This document shows positions 23,349 to 31,361 of a DNA stretch of 42,637 nt, one piece after another. This DNA is from Acidobacteriaceae bacterium (GTDB taxonomy: Bacteria; Acidobacteriota; Terriglobia; Terriglobales; Acidobacteriaceae). Where the stretch lies: the NCBI GenBank assembly GCA_030040425.1, contig JASHTS010000204.1, forward strand, positions 1 to 42,637, given 5' to 3'. The first letter of the stretch is position 1, and each line of letters starts with the position of its first letter. The notes beneath the pieces are model-generated. The model saw nothing but the letters and a program-made list of their open reading frames with translations. It ran no database searches and was not told where the DNA came from. Position numbers and translations under genes: made by a program.

Positions 23349-25775
23349 TCACTCCTCCCGCAGCGTCCTGGCGGGCGCAATCCTCGCCACACGCAACGTC
23401 GGAAACACAGTCGCAACCAGGGCTGTCGTTCCCAGCACCCCCACGACCGCGAGAATCGTAAGCCCGTCGTACACACCCACTCCATAAAGCACGTCCCGCA
23501 ATACGCGCAGGACTCCGGAACATAAAGCCAGGCCCAGCATGAGTCCTATTGCAGCAGCGCGAACTCCCGGAGCTCCCACATGGATCATCGCCCGGTGCAC
23601 GGGCGAACCAAGGGCGATGCGAATGCCGATTTCGCGCGTCCTCTGGGCCACCACACTGGCGACCAGCGAAAAAATGCCCACGGCGCTCATCAGCAGCGCC
23701 AGCCCAGCCATTGCGCCCAGCAGCGCGACTTCGACCCGCTGCATCGCCAGCGTGCGCGCCAGCACATCGTTCATGCTGGAAAAGCCCGAAAAAGGCAGAC
23801 CCGGGTCGACGCTGGCCATGGCGAGCTGCATTTGCCCGGTCAATCCCTCCACCGGTCCCCGAGTGCGCACTATCCAGCTCGGCTGCATCCAGGTGTGGAT
23901 CAGAGAAAGCATCTGAGGATCGACTATCTGCGCCGCCGGAACATACATGGTCTCCTCTGTCTGCAGCGGAGCAATCGGGTTCAGTCCCGAAGAGAGCTGG
24001 ACGTCGCCCACCTCGCCGACAATGACCGTGCCCTTGTCGAGCGTCCGCCCAACAGGATTCGCGCCGTGATAGAACTTCTCGGCAAACGAGCGGTTGACGA
24101 TGGCGACACGCGGACTGGCGGGTCCATCCGAGCTCGTGAACACGCGCCCGGCAAAGAGCGGGATCTGGAGGACATGGAAATAGCCGGGCGTCACATAAAC
24201 TTCATCGGTGCCCGCCTCCTCACCCGCTTCCCTGCCGTCGGCCAGTGTCACCAGGTTATTCATGGTGCGTTCAAAAGGCAGCGTCAGTCCCGCAGCCGCG
24301 CTCTCTACACCGGGAATGCGCAGCATCGCCGTCGTACTTTCTTCCATCAGCTCATGGAATTTTGCGGGATCGCTGAAGCGCGCGTCATTGAGCGAGGCCT
24401 TCGCTGTCATTACACTCTGCGGATTAAACCCCGGAGGCAGCGTTTCCAGGTGCAGAAGGGTGCGCATTAGCAGCCCGGAACCCGCCAGCAGCACCACCGT
24501 GAGCGCCACCTCCGCCGCAATCAAAGTCTGCCGAAGGCGCAGGCGCTCGGTGCCGGCGGCGCTGCGGCTCGCGATCGCAGAGCGCAGATCGATTCTGCGC
24601 GTGGCAAGCGCCGGCAGCATTCCGAAGAGCAGGCTGGTAAAGACGGAAACCGCCAGCGTGAATGCGAGCACCCGGAGGTCAAGCCGCACCGCCGCAACCG
24701 GCAAAAACCGCAGGGGAAGCATCGAAAGCAAACCGCGCAGCGCCACAAAACCCACTCCCACGCCGGCCGCGCCGCCCACCAGGGCAAGCAGGAGATTTTC
24801 CACCCAGAGCTGCCGCTCGATCTGCCAGCGCGAGGCGCCAAGGGCCAGCCGCGTGGCGATCTCCGGCGTGCGCTTCAACATGCGCACCAGCGTCAGCCCC
24901 GCAAGATTGGCACAGGCAATCAGCAGAATCAGCCCTGCGGCGAGCATCAGCGCTATTGCCTTCGGGCGCAACGTGGCGGTCTCGCCTTGCTGCAGCGATC
25001 GAGAGTGGAATGACACCCTGGTCGCGTGGTTTTGATTGGCCAGCAATATCGCTTCGCCGGCCCAGGCGCGGTTGATCTCGGCATCGGCCTGCTGCCAGCT
25101 GGCGCCATCACGTAGCCGGGTAATGACGTCGAAATTGCTGCCTCCACCTTCCCCTAGTGTGCTGGGCTGGAGCGGCGTGTAGATATCGGCATTGGAGGGG
25201 GTCGTTGCCCCCTGCGGCAGGACGCCGACCACGGTATATAACTCGCCCCGCAGATGGATCGCCTGCCCCACGACATTGCGGTTGCTGCCAAAGACATCGC
25301 GCCACAGGCCGTAGCTGAGAATCGCGGCGTTGGGCCCATGCGGCGTATCCTCCTCTGCATCGAAAGCGCGGCCGGCCGCGAGGTGTATACCCAGTACGTC
25401 AAAGTAGCTTGCCGAGACGCGTGCGTCCTGTATATATGCGGCGCGGGTGCCGGCCTGAAGATTGACGCCCGCAACCGAGCCGGAGACCGCCGGGATGAGC
25501 GAAGGTACGTTGTCCCGCAGCAGCTCCCACTCCCGCCCATCGATGCCGTGTGGCCCGTCGTAAGGTCTTAGCCCTTCCTCATGCCGGAAGATTGTTCCCA
25601 AACGCTCGGGATGCGGATAGGGCAAGCTCTCGAGGATCAGCGCGTTCACAATCGAAAAGATAGCGGTGTTCGCCCCGATGGCCAGAGAAAGGGTGAAGAC
25701 GACGGCAGCGACGAATCCCGGATTGCGGCGCATCTGCCGGATGGCAAATTTCAGATCTTGCCCAATCGCCCGCAT
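23349..25775 (-). CDS. ADOP-type (acidobacterial duplicated orphan) MacB/FtsX permease
   Basis: About 808 residues. Two FtsX-type halves: an N-terminal helix (LSLAIGANTAIFSIVNALIL) with a MacB-like periplasmic domain (about 50-260), three helices (about 285-420), then a second unit with helix (about 440), periplasmic domain and three C-terminal helices ending VARIAPARTLREE. No ATPase gene lies nearby, which is the mark of the orphan permease family abundant in Acidobacteria. It is thought to be related to macrolide/lipoprotein exporters; its real role is unknown. The ATG at 25775 is preceded by GGAGGG nine bases upstream and begins the usual MRAIGQDLKFAIRQ. Further upstream the frame stays open without support. 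Confidence 0.9.
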   Translation of the reverse strand: MRAIGQDLKFAIRQMRRNPGFVAAVVFTLSLAIGANTAIFSIVNALILESLPYPHPERLGTIFRHEEGLRPYDGPHGIDGREWELLRDNVPSLIPAVSGSVAGVNLQAGTRAAYIQDARVSASYFDVLGIHLAAGRAFDAEEDTPHGPNAAILSYGLWRDVFGSNRNVVGQAIHLRGELYTVVGVLPQGATTPSNADIYTPLQPSTLGEGGGSNFDVITRLRDGASWQQADAEINRAWAGEAILLANQNHATRVSFHSRSLQQGETATLRPKAIALMLAAGLILLIACANLAGLTLVRMLKRTPEIATRLALGASRWQIERQLWVENLLLALVGGAAGVGVGFVALRGLLSMLPLRFLPVAAVRLDLRVLAFTLAVSVFTSLLFGMLPALATRRIDLRSAIASRSAAGTERLRLRQTLIAAEVALTVVLLAGSGLLMRTLLHLETLPPGFNPQSVMTAKASLNDARFSDPAKFHELMEESTTAMLRIPGVESAAAGLTLPFERTMNNLVTLADGREAGEEAGTDEVYVTPGYFHVLQIPLFAGRVFTSSDGPASPRVAIVNRSFAEKFYHGANPVGRTLDKGTVIVGEVGDVQLSSGLNPIAPLQTEETMYVPAAQIVDPQMLSLIHTWMQPSWIVRTRGPVEGLTGQMQLAMASVDPGLPFSGFSSMNDVLARTLAMQRVEVALLGAMAGLALLMSAVGIFSLVASVVAQRTREIGIRIALGSPVHRAMIHVGAPGVRAAAIGLMLGLALCSGVLRVLRDVLYGVGVYDGLTILAVVGVLGTTALVATVFPTLRVARIAPARTLREE

Positions 25776-25874
25776 AAGGGTCCACCCTCCATGTTCAGGA
25801 TCGCCGTGCCGTTCATTCGGACGGCTGACGGGGATACGAATACACACTGGCTCCGGTTCCGGAATGCATCGGAT

Positions 25875-26777
25875 TCAGAATCCCCGTGCGTGCAGATAGA
25901 ACACCACGCCGGACGCAAGGATGCAATACACGCCGAACCAGTGCCACTTGCCTGACTCGAGCCAGCTCGAAAGCCACTTGAGCGCGAGCAGCCCGGCGAA
26001 GAAAGCGCAGACGGTGCCGAGAAGGCTGGTGGCAATGGCGGCGTGGAGATGGATGTGCACGCCGCCTGAGGAGGAGGCGTGCGCGGCCCTCACCAGGCGC
26101 AGCGCTTCCACAAAGACCACGGGCGGCGTGAGGATGACAGCGAGCGCGAAGCTGAAGCGCTCGGCGGGTCCTTTGGCCGCGCCGGTGAGCATCCCGGTAG
26201 AAATCGTCGACCCGGAGCGGGAGAATCCGCGGAACGGCAGCGCGAGGCCTTGGATAAGGCCCATCCACCCGGCCTGCTTGAGCGTGAGCGTGCCTTCGAA
26301 GCCCGCGCGGGAGCGTCCGCTTGCGGAAGCGCGCGGCGCGGTTTTCTTCTCGAGAAGACCGGCGACAAGAATAAGGATGCCGGCGGCCAGCAGCGCGGGC
26401 GCGATGAGCTCAAGATGGCTGAACAAATCTTCGATCTGCGCCTTAGGCGCGCCGCGGAAAAGCGTCTTCTCGATGAGCTTCTTGAGCAGTTCGCCCACAA
26501 TGCCCGTGAGCAGCGTGGCCCAGACGGCAAGGATGGCGAAGCGGCGGAAGGCATCGCGCGTGGAGAAGTACACCTTCTTCCAGGTCTTCCAGAAATAGAC
26601 CAGCACGGCAAACATGGTTCCGGTGTGGAGCATGACCAGAAGCAGCGTCATCTGCGGCGCCGAAGGATCGAGGCCCATGAGTTTTTCCGCCACCACGACA
26701 TGCGCGGAGCTGGATATGGGCAGCAGCTCGGCGAAACCCTGGATGAGAGCGAGAACCACGACTTTCCAGATCGGCAT
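25875..26777 (-). CDS. uppP: undecaprenyl-diphosphatase UppP (BacA) family
   Basis: A 300-residue integral membrane phosphatase of normal length. The first signature reads QGFAELLPISSSAHV (residues 13-27), with E17, S22-S24 and H26. The second reads GFSRSGSTISTGM (from 184), with R187. In E. coli UppP the first signature is EGLTEFLPVSSTGH, so the first of the two Glu residues is Gln (Q13) here. The enzyme recycles the lipid carrier C55-PP for cell-wall synthesis and can give bacitracin resistance. The ATG at 26777 is preceded by GGAGCC, immediately after TACACT. A low-complexity basic loop lies at about 143-160. Because of the Glu/Gln change it could be a paralogue with reduced or altered activity. 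Confidence 0.9.
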   Translation of the reverse strand: MPIWKVVVLALIQGFAELLPISSSAHVVVAEKLMGLDPSAPQMTLLLVMLHTGTMFAVLVYFWKTWKKVYFSTRDAFRRFAILAVWATLLTGIVGELLKKLIEKTLFRGAPKAQIEDLFSHLELIAPALLAAGILILVAGLLEKKTAPRASASGRSRAGFEGTLTLKQAGWMGLIQGLALPFRGFSRSGSTISTGMLTGAAKGPAERFSFALAVILTPPVVFVEALRLVRAAHASSSGGVHIHLHAAIATSLLGTVCAFFAGLLALKWLSSWLESGKWHWFGVYCILASGVVFYLHARGF

Positions 26778-26789
26778 GGCTCCAGTGTA
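26778..26789 (-). promoter_or_regulatory. -10-like TACACT fused to the Shine-Dalgarno of uppP
   Basis: On the minus strand TACACT (26789-26784) is followed directly by GGAGCC and the ATG. The transcript start would fall within or right after the GGAG, so the mRNA may be leaderless or nearly so. Confidence 0.4.
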
Positions 26790-26897
26790 TCGTTCGAGTG
26801 GAGTGAGGGCTCCGGGCCCTTAGCCTCCCCACCCTTTGGCAAAAAGCGCGAAAGGATGGGGCAACAGCGATTGGAACCAAGACGGAGACGGTGAGCA

Positions 26898-27779
26898 ATG
26901 CGGATCGGGTTTCTGGGAATGGGAAAAATGGGCGTGCCCATGGCGCTGCGGTTGATTGCCGCCGGGTACGAGCTGGCGGTGTGGAACCGGACGGAGGGGC
27001 GCACGAAGCCGTTGATCCACGAGGGCGCCATTGCCGCAGCCACGCCGGCCGAGGCGGAGCTGGGCGCGGATGCCGTCATCACCATGCTCTTCGACGATGC
27101 AGCACATGAAGAAGTGTTGTTCGGCGCCAACGGACTGATGGATGCGCTCTCGCCCGGAGCGCTGCACATTGTGTGCAGCACCATCAGCGTGGCGTTGAGC
27201 GAGCGATTGACGGAAGAGCATGCGCGGCGCGGGATCGATTTTGTGGCCGCGCCGGTGTTCGGGCGGCCTGTGGTGGCGGAGCAGGGCAAGTTATGGATTG
27301 TGGTTGCGGGCGCGAAAAACGCAGTGGAGCGGGCGCGGCCGGCGCTCGAGCCCATGGCGCGCGGAATCTCGGTGGTGGGCCGCGAGCCCCGGCAGGCGCA
27401 CGCGGTGAAGCTGGGGGGAAATTTCTTGATCAGCGCCATGATTCACGCGCTGGGCGAGTCGTTCGTGTTTGCTGAAGCGCAGGGAATCGCAGTGGAGACG
27501 TTTTTCGAAACGGTGAACAATGCGCTGTTTCAATCTCCATTTTATGCAGCGTATGGAAAGGTAATGCTCCATCCGCCGAAGGAACCGGGAGCGACCATGA
27601 TGGTGGGCGCAAAAGACCTGCGCCTCCTGCGCGAGGCTGCAGCCGGACGCAGCACGCGGCTGAGCCTGGCCGATGCGATGGCGGAGATCTTTGCCGAGGC
27701 GCGAAAGGTTGGATTGGGCGAAGAGGATTGGGCGGTGGCGCAGTACAAAATGGCGCAGAGGCGCGGACGAGCGAGCTAG
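26898..27779 (+). CDS. NAD(P)-dependent oxidoreductase, 3-hydroxyisobutyrate dehydrogenase family
   Basis: A 293-residue beta-hydroxyacid dehydrogenase. It has the N-terminal Rossmann motif FLGMGKMGVPMALRL (residues 4-18), the substrate-loop region CSTISVALS, the F-x-x-APVFGRP motif, and the catalytic Lys in VKLGGNFL (about residue 171). The C-terminal helical domain ends with KVGLGEEDWAVAQY, much like plant glyoxylate/succinic semialdehyde reductases (GLYR). The probable reaction is NADPH-linked reduction of a small aldehyde or oxidation of 3-hydroxyisobutyrate; which one is not decided. It diverges from uppP with a 120-base gap. The ATG follows GGAGACGGTGAGCA. An 8-base repeat array starts right after its stop. 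Confidence 0.88.
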   Translation: MRIGFLGMGKMGVPMALRLIAAGYELAVWNRTEGRTKPLIHEGAIAAATPAEAELGADAVITMLFDDAAHEEVLFGANGLMDALSPGALHIVCSTISVALSERLTEEHARRGIDFVAAPVFGRPVVAEQGKLWIVVAGAKNAVERARPALEPMARGISVVGREPRQAHAVKLGGNFLISAMIHALGESFVFAEAQGIAVETFFETVNNALFQSPFYAAYGKVMLHPPKEPGATMMVGAKDLRLLREAAAGRSTRLSLADAMAEIFAEARKVGLGEEDWAVAQYKMAQRRGRAS

Positions 27780-27780
27780 G

Positions 27781-27812
27781 GAGTCAGCGAGTCGGCAAGT
27801 CAGCAAGTCAGC
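27781..27812. repeat. 8-base tandem array after the dehydrogenase gene
   Basis: GAGTCAGC, GAGTCGGC, AAGTCAGC, AAGTCAGC, starting one base after the stop codon. This is the only array with an 8-base period. A worn copy (CAGCGAGTCAGCAAG) lies at 32588-32602 after the second esterase gene. Confidence 0.65.
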
Positions 27813-27885
27813 GTGGTTGCCACCCTTCCGTTCGCCGGTCAGACGAAAAAGGCTGGGGCGATTAGAGCTGGTTGCATCAATGGCC

Positions 27886-27942
27886 TTGTAAAAGGGCACG
27901 GCTTTAGCCGGGCCGCAAAAGCCCCATAAACATTGGGGCTTT
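27886..27942. repeat. bipartite hairpin element (TTGTA-NN-AGGGC type)
   Basis: TTGTAAAAGGGC leads into a hairpin GGCACGGCT-TT-AGCCGGGCC (one mismatch). It is followed by a second hairpin with nine-base arms, AAAGCCCCA (27918-27926) and TGGGGCTTT (27934-27942). It matches the design of the elements at 42214 and 42377. The rest of the 310-base gap (27780-28089) holds the 8-base array and a promoter-like hexamer; I see no gene in it. Confidence 0.6.
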
Positions 27943-28074
27943 AGCTCCTGAGGTACGTTATCCTGAAGCTTGAGGCATTTCATGCCACCCACTCTGGGGA
28001 ATTTATGTCTGCCAACCGAACCGCAAGCGCGCAAATGATGGGGCAACGGCCTGCGGTATGGGGATGAGAGACTC

Positions 28075-28080
28075 TAGAAT
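28075..28080 (+). promoter_or_regulatory. -10-like TAGAAT before the esterase gene
   Basis: TAGAAT is followed by GAGGTTCCA and the ATG at 28090. The GAGG would be both the ribosome site and close to the transcript start. Confidence 0.4.
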
Positions 28081-28089
28081 GAGGTTCCA

Positions 28090-29823
28090 ATGCCCCGTCT
28101 CTCTGCGCTGAGTCCTTTTCTATTGACCACCTGGGTGTTGTTCGCCGCGGCCTGTCCGGGCTCATGTTTCGCACAGCGCATTGAAGTGACGGTGCCGGCG
28201 ACGGCGCCGCTGCACGGGCACCTGATCCTCGTATTCGCGAAGAACGCGAGCGAAGAGCCGCGCTTTCAGCTTGACGAAACGTACACGTCGGCCGAGGGGT
28301 TCGGCGTGGATGCGGACGGGCTCGCGCCGGGGCAGCCGTTTGTCATCGACGCGCGGACCTTCGGCTATCCGCGGCGGTCCTTAGACGATCTCGACGCCGG
28401 CGATTATTTTGTGCAGGCGGTCTTCAACGTGTACGAGGAATTTCATCTGGCCTCGGGCAGAACGGTGTGGCTGCCGCCGGAGAAGGGCGAAGGGCAGCGG
28501 TGGTATGAGAAGCCGGGAAATCCTTACGACAAACCGGCGAAGATTCATTTCGACCCCAGGGCGCAGCAGACGATCAAGCTCACGCTCAACGAAACGATTC
28601 CGCCCATTGAGGGAACGGACCGCGACCCGGAGGTGCTTGCACAAAAAGAGCCGGCGGCAAAATGGCTCAAGTATATGCACCTGCGCAGCGAGAAGCTGAG
28701 CGCGTTCTGGGGGCGCGACGTATATCTGGGCGCGTGGATTCTCCTGCCGGATGGATTCGACGAACATCCCGACGCGCATTATCCGGTAGTCGTCTACCAG
28801 GATCACTTCAATCCTGGGTTCCGGCCGTTGCCCTTCGTCACTTCGCAGCCTGATCCCAAGTCGCCGGGCTACCGGCGCGAGCAGGCCGGCTACCGGTTCT
28901 TTCAGGACTGGACGAGCGGCCGCCTGCCGCGCGTGATCCTGATTTATGTGCAGTGCGCGAACCCCTACTACGACGATTCGTACGACGTGGACTCGGCCAA
29001 TGTGGGCCCGTATGGGACCGCGATCAACGAGGAGTTGATTCCGGCCATCGAGAAGAAGTATCGCGGCATCGGGCAGGGATGGGCGCGGGCGACGTATGGC
29101 GGCTCGACAGGCGGATGGGAAGCTCTGGCCACGCAGGTGTTTTATCCCGATATGTACAACGGCGCCTATGTGGCTTGCCCTGACCCGGTGGATTTTCACG
29201 CCTACCAGAACATCGATCTCTATGACGACGCGAACGCGTTTGTGCGCAAGGGCGATTTCGGCGAAGTGCCGATCGCGGCCGATCGCAAGCCCGATGGGTC
29301 GATCATTGCGGAGACGAGCGCCGAGTTCGCCTATGAGCACGTGCTGGGGACTCGTGGACGCTCGACGGAGCAGTGGGCCATCTGGGACGCCGTGTTTTCA
29401 CCCGCCGGGGCGGATGGGTATCCGGCGCAGGCCATCGATCCGCTGACGGGCGCGATCGACAGGAACATCGTCGCCTACTGGCACGATCACTACGATCTCG
29501 CCGCCATCCTCGAGCGCGACTGGGGCACGCTGGGACCGAAGCTCGAAGGCAAGCTGCACTTTGCGGTGGGCGACGGGGATACTTATTTCCTGAACAACGC
29601 GATGCACCTGCTCCAAAAGCAGCTTGATGCGACCCGGAATCCGCATTCGGATGCGACGTTCCAGTACGGGCCGGGCATGCCGCACTGCTACACCGGGGGC
29701 CCCGTCGAGTACACCATGCAGGAGAACAACGCCGACTGGACGCAGCGGGTTCTTCCAGAGATGGTGAAGCACATGCTGGCCACGGCTCCGCCGGGCGCGG
29801 ATATTAAGTCGTGGCGATATTAA
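28090..29823 (+). CDS. secreted alpha/beta-hydrolase, putative esterase
   Basis: A 577-residue exported protein. A signal peptide (MPRLSALSPFLLTTWVLF..., to about residue 29, CFAQ) is followed by a beta-rich front domain (about 30-210). The hydrolase domain carries the nucleophile elbow YGGSTGGW with Ser339, and a likely catalytic His at 532 in GMPHCYTGG. Strand HYPVVVYQDHFNP and the PRVILIYVQCANPYYDDSY loop fit the esterase-D/Fes-like superfamily. The substrate is not evident; a cell-envelope or polymer ester is a reasonable guess. It stands alone, with a hairpin-rich gap in front and the small minus-strand gene behind (46 bases). Confidence 0.75.
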   Translation: MPRLSALSPFLLTTWVLFAAACPGSCFAQRIEVTVPATAPLHGHLILVFAKNASEEPRFQLDETYTSAEGFGVDADGLAPGQPFVIDARTFGYPRRSLDDLDAGDYFVQAVFNVYEEFHLASGRTVWLPPEKGEGQRWYEKPGNPYDKPAKIHFDPRAQQTIKLTLNETIPPIEGTDRDPEVLAQKEPAAKWLKYMHLRSEKLSAFWGRDVYLGAWILLPDGFDEHPDAHYPVVVYQDHFNPGFRPLPFVTSQPDPKSPGYRREQAGYRFFQDWTSGRLPRVILIYVQCANPYYDDSYDVDSANVGPYGTAINEELIPAIEKKYRGIGQGWARATYGGSTGGWEALATQVFYPDMYNGAYVACPDPVDFHAYQNIDLYDDANAFVRKGDFGEVPIAADRKPDGSIIAETSAEFAYEHVLGTRGRSTEQWAIWDAVFSPAGADGYPAQAIDPLTGAIDRNIVAYWHDHYDLAAILERDWGTLGPKLEGKLHFAVGDGDTYFLNNAMHLLQKQLDATRNPHSDATFQYGPGMPHCYTGGPVEYTMQENNADWTQRVLPEMVKHMLATAPPGADIKSWRY

Positions 29824-29869
29824 GGAAGGCGCCCAGTCCAAAAGCACCGAGGCGAAGCGGAGCGGCGAT

Positions 29870-30124
29870 TCAGCTGATGGCGGCGATCTGGGCTTCGATC
29901 TGCTTGAGCGCGTCTTCGAGCGCGGCGCGGCGGCCCGGGTTCGACGGCCTGCTCGAGAGGATTAACTCCCGCTGCAAATGGAGCGACTGCTTCTGGCGCT
30001 CGCGCGCGGCGCGTTCCTGGGATGCGACGCGCAACTGCTCGTCTTGAGAGAGCCCCAGAGCCGTACGATCGGAGGCGTCGGATCTTTGCTCTTCGACCGA
30101 TTTACTTTCCCATCCGCGGGCCAT
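29870..30124 (-). CDS. small conserved-looking protein, unknown function
   Basis: 84 residues from the ATG at 30124: MARGWESKSVEEQ at the N-terminus, then a basic helix-rich middle (RERQKQSLHLQRELILSS) and an end like a coiled coil (RRAALEDALKQIEAQIAAI). No domain that I can name; I believe similar short proteins starting MARGWESK occur in other Acidobacteria, but this is from memory. The start is supported by GAAGAT right before it and a TACAAT hexamer (30131-30136 on the minus strand) right before that. An in-frame start further upstream at 30205 would run through the promoter-like sequence. Confidence 0.65.
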   Translation of the reverse strand: MARGWESKSVEEQRSDASDRTALGLSQDEQLRVASQERAARERQKQSLHLQRELILSSRPSNPGRRAALEDALKQIEAQIAAIS

Positions 30125-30130
30125 ATCTTC

Positions 30131-30136
30131 ATTGTA
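30131..30136 (-). promoter_or_regulatory. -10-like TACAAT before the small gene
   Basis: On the minus strand TACAAT is followed by GAAGAT and ATG, a spacing of only six bases between hexamer and start codon. Confidence 0.4.
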
Positions 30137-30276
30137 CGCGGGGCCGGCCGCGTTGCGTCCCACAGGGTGACGGGTTGCGCCTCTGAAGGTCTTCCCGGAG
30201 GCCAAGGCCTCTTTTTGCTGTTGTGACCATCGACGTGCAGGCTGAGGCCTCTACCCTTCCGGACAGGAGACGGCGT

Positions 30277-31293
30277 ATGCGGGCATGGCAGATTACCAGG
30301 TTCGGGATCGAAGAGCTGCAACTGGCAGAACGGCCGGAGCCCGCGCTGCAAGCGGGAGAAGTGCGGGTGCGGGTGCGCGCAGTTTCCTTTAATTATCGCG
30401 ACCTGTTGGTGGTGACAGGGCGGTATAACCCGCGCATGGCGCTGCCGCGCATTCCCTGCTCCGATGGCGCAGGCGAAGTGCTGGAAGTCGGCGCGGGCGT
30501 AACACAGTGGAAACCCGGCGACCGCGTGGCCGGCATCTTCATGCAAAACTGGCTGGAGGGCGATCTGACGCCGGCAAAGAGCCGCGGCGCTCTGGGCGGG
30601 GATATCGACGGAATGCTGGCCGAGGAAGTGGTGCTGCGCGAGAGCGGGCTGGTGCGGATTCCCGGGCACCTGAGCTTTGCCGAAGCCTCCACGCTGCCCT
30701 GCGCGGCGGTGACGGCATGGAATGCCCTCAAGGCAGGCGACGTGAAGCCGGGCTCGACGGTGCTGATCCAGGGCACGGGCGGAGTTTCCATCTTTGCGCT
30801 GCAGTTTGCCAGGATGCGCGGCGCGCGCGTGCTGGGGATCTCGAGCAGTGACGAGAAGCTCGAGCGCGCGCAGAGGCTGGGACTCGCCGCCGGCCTGAAT
30901 TATCGCAATCACCCGGACTGGGAGCGTTGGGCCGCGGACGAAACCGGCGGCGCAGGCCGGGACACGGGTGTGGACCTGGTGGTGGAGGTGGGCGGCCCCG
31001 GGACGCTCGAGCGTTCGCTTAAGGCCATCCGCACGGGTGGAACGGTGGCGCAGATCGGGGTGTTGGCGCAGTCGGCGGAGCCGTTTCCCATTCCGCTCGT
31101 CCTGCACAAGATGGCGCGCCTCCAGGGAATCTACGTCGGCTCGCGCGCGGACTTTGTGGAGATGAATCGCGCTATCGAGCTCGCGCAGCTGCGACCGGTG
31201 TGCGAGGAGTTTGATTGGCAGGAGACGCACGCGGTGCTCAGGCGGATGGAGCGCGGCGGGCATTTCGGGAAGATGGTTGTCCGTGTCCAGTGA
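30277..31293 (+). CDS. zinc-independent MDR-superfamily oxidoreductase (quinone oxidoreductase-like)
   Basis: 338 residues. The GroES-like N-terminal half has VRAVSFNYRDLLVVTGRY, the quinone-reductase form of the motif with no zinc Cys. The Rossmann half has GTGGVSIFALQFARMRGA, VDLVVEVGGPGTL and QIGVLAQ. It probably reduces a quinone, enone or aldehyde with NADPH in the cytoplasm; the substrate is open. The ATG at 30277 (MRAWQITRFG) has AGGAGA seven bases upstream; a GTG at 30223 would add 18 residues without support. The stop codon is the first three bases of a 7-base repeat array that runs on into the gap. Confidence 0.88.
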   Translation: MRAWQITRFGIEELQLAERPEPALQAGEVRVRVRAVSFNYRDLLVVTGRYNPRMALPRIPCSDGAGEVLEVGAGVTQWKPGDRVAGIFMQNWLEGDLTPAKSRGALGGDIDGMLAEEVVLRESGLVRIPGHLSFAEASTLPCAAVTAWNALKAGDVKPGSTVLIQGTGGVSIFALQFARMRGARVLGISSSDEKLERAQRLGLAAGLNYRNHPDWERWAADETGGAGRDTGVDLVVEVGGPGTLERSLKAIRTGGTVAQIGVLAQSAEPFPIPLVLHKMARLQGIYVGSRADFVEMNRAIELAQLRPVCEEFDWQETHAVLRRMERGGHFGKMVVRVQ

Positions 31294-31325
31294 TCATTGG
31301 TCATTGGTCAGTGGCCAGTGAACAG
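31284..31325. repeat. 7-base tandem array spanning the oxidoreductase stop codon
   Basis: TGTCCAG, TGATCAT, TGGTCAT, TGGTCAG, TGGCCAG, TGAACAG in register. The first unit encodes the last residues and the second supplies the TGA stop (31291-31293). Shifted by one base it contains TTGGTCA twice. Confidence 0.65.
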
Positions 31326-31361
31326 AGATTCGATTGCAAGGGGAAAGCGAGGGATTTGCGT

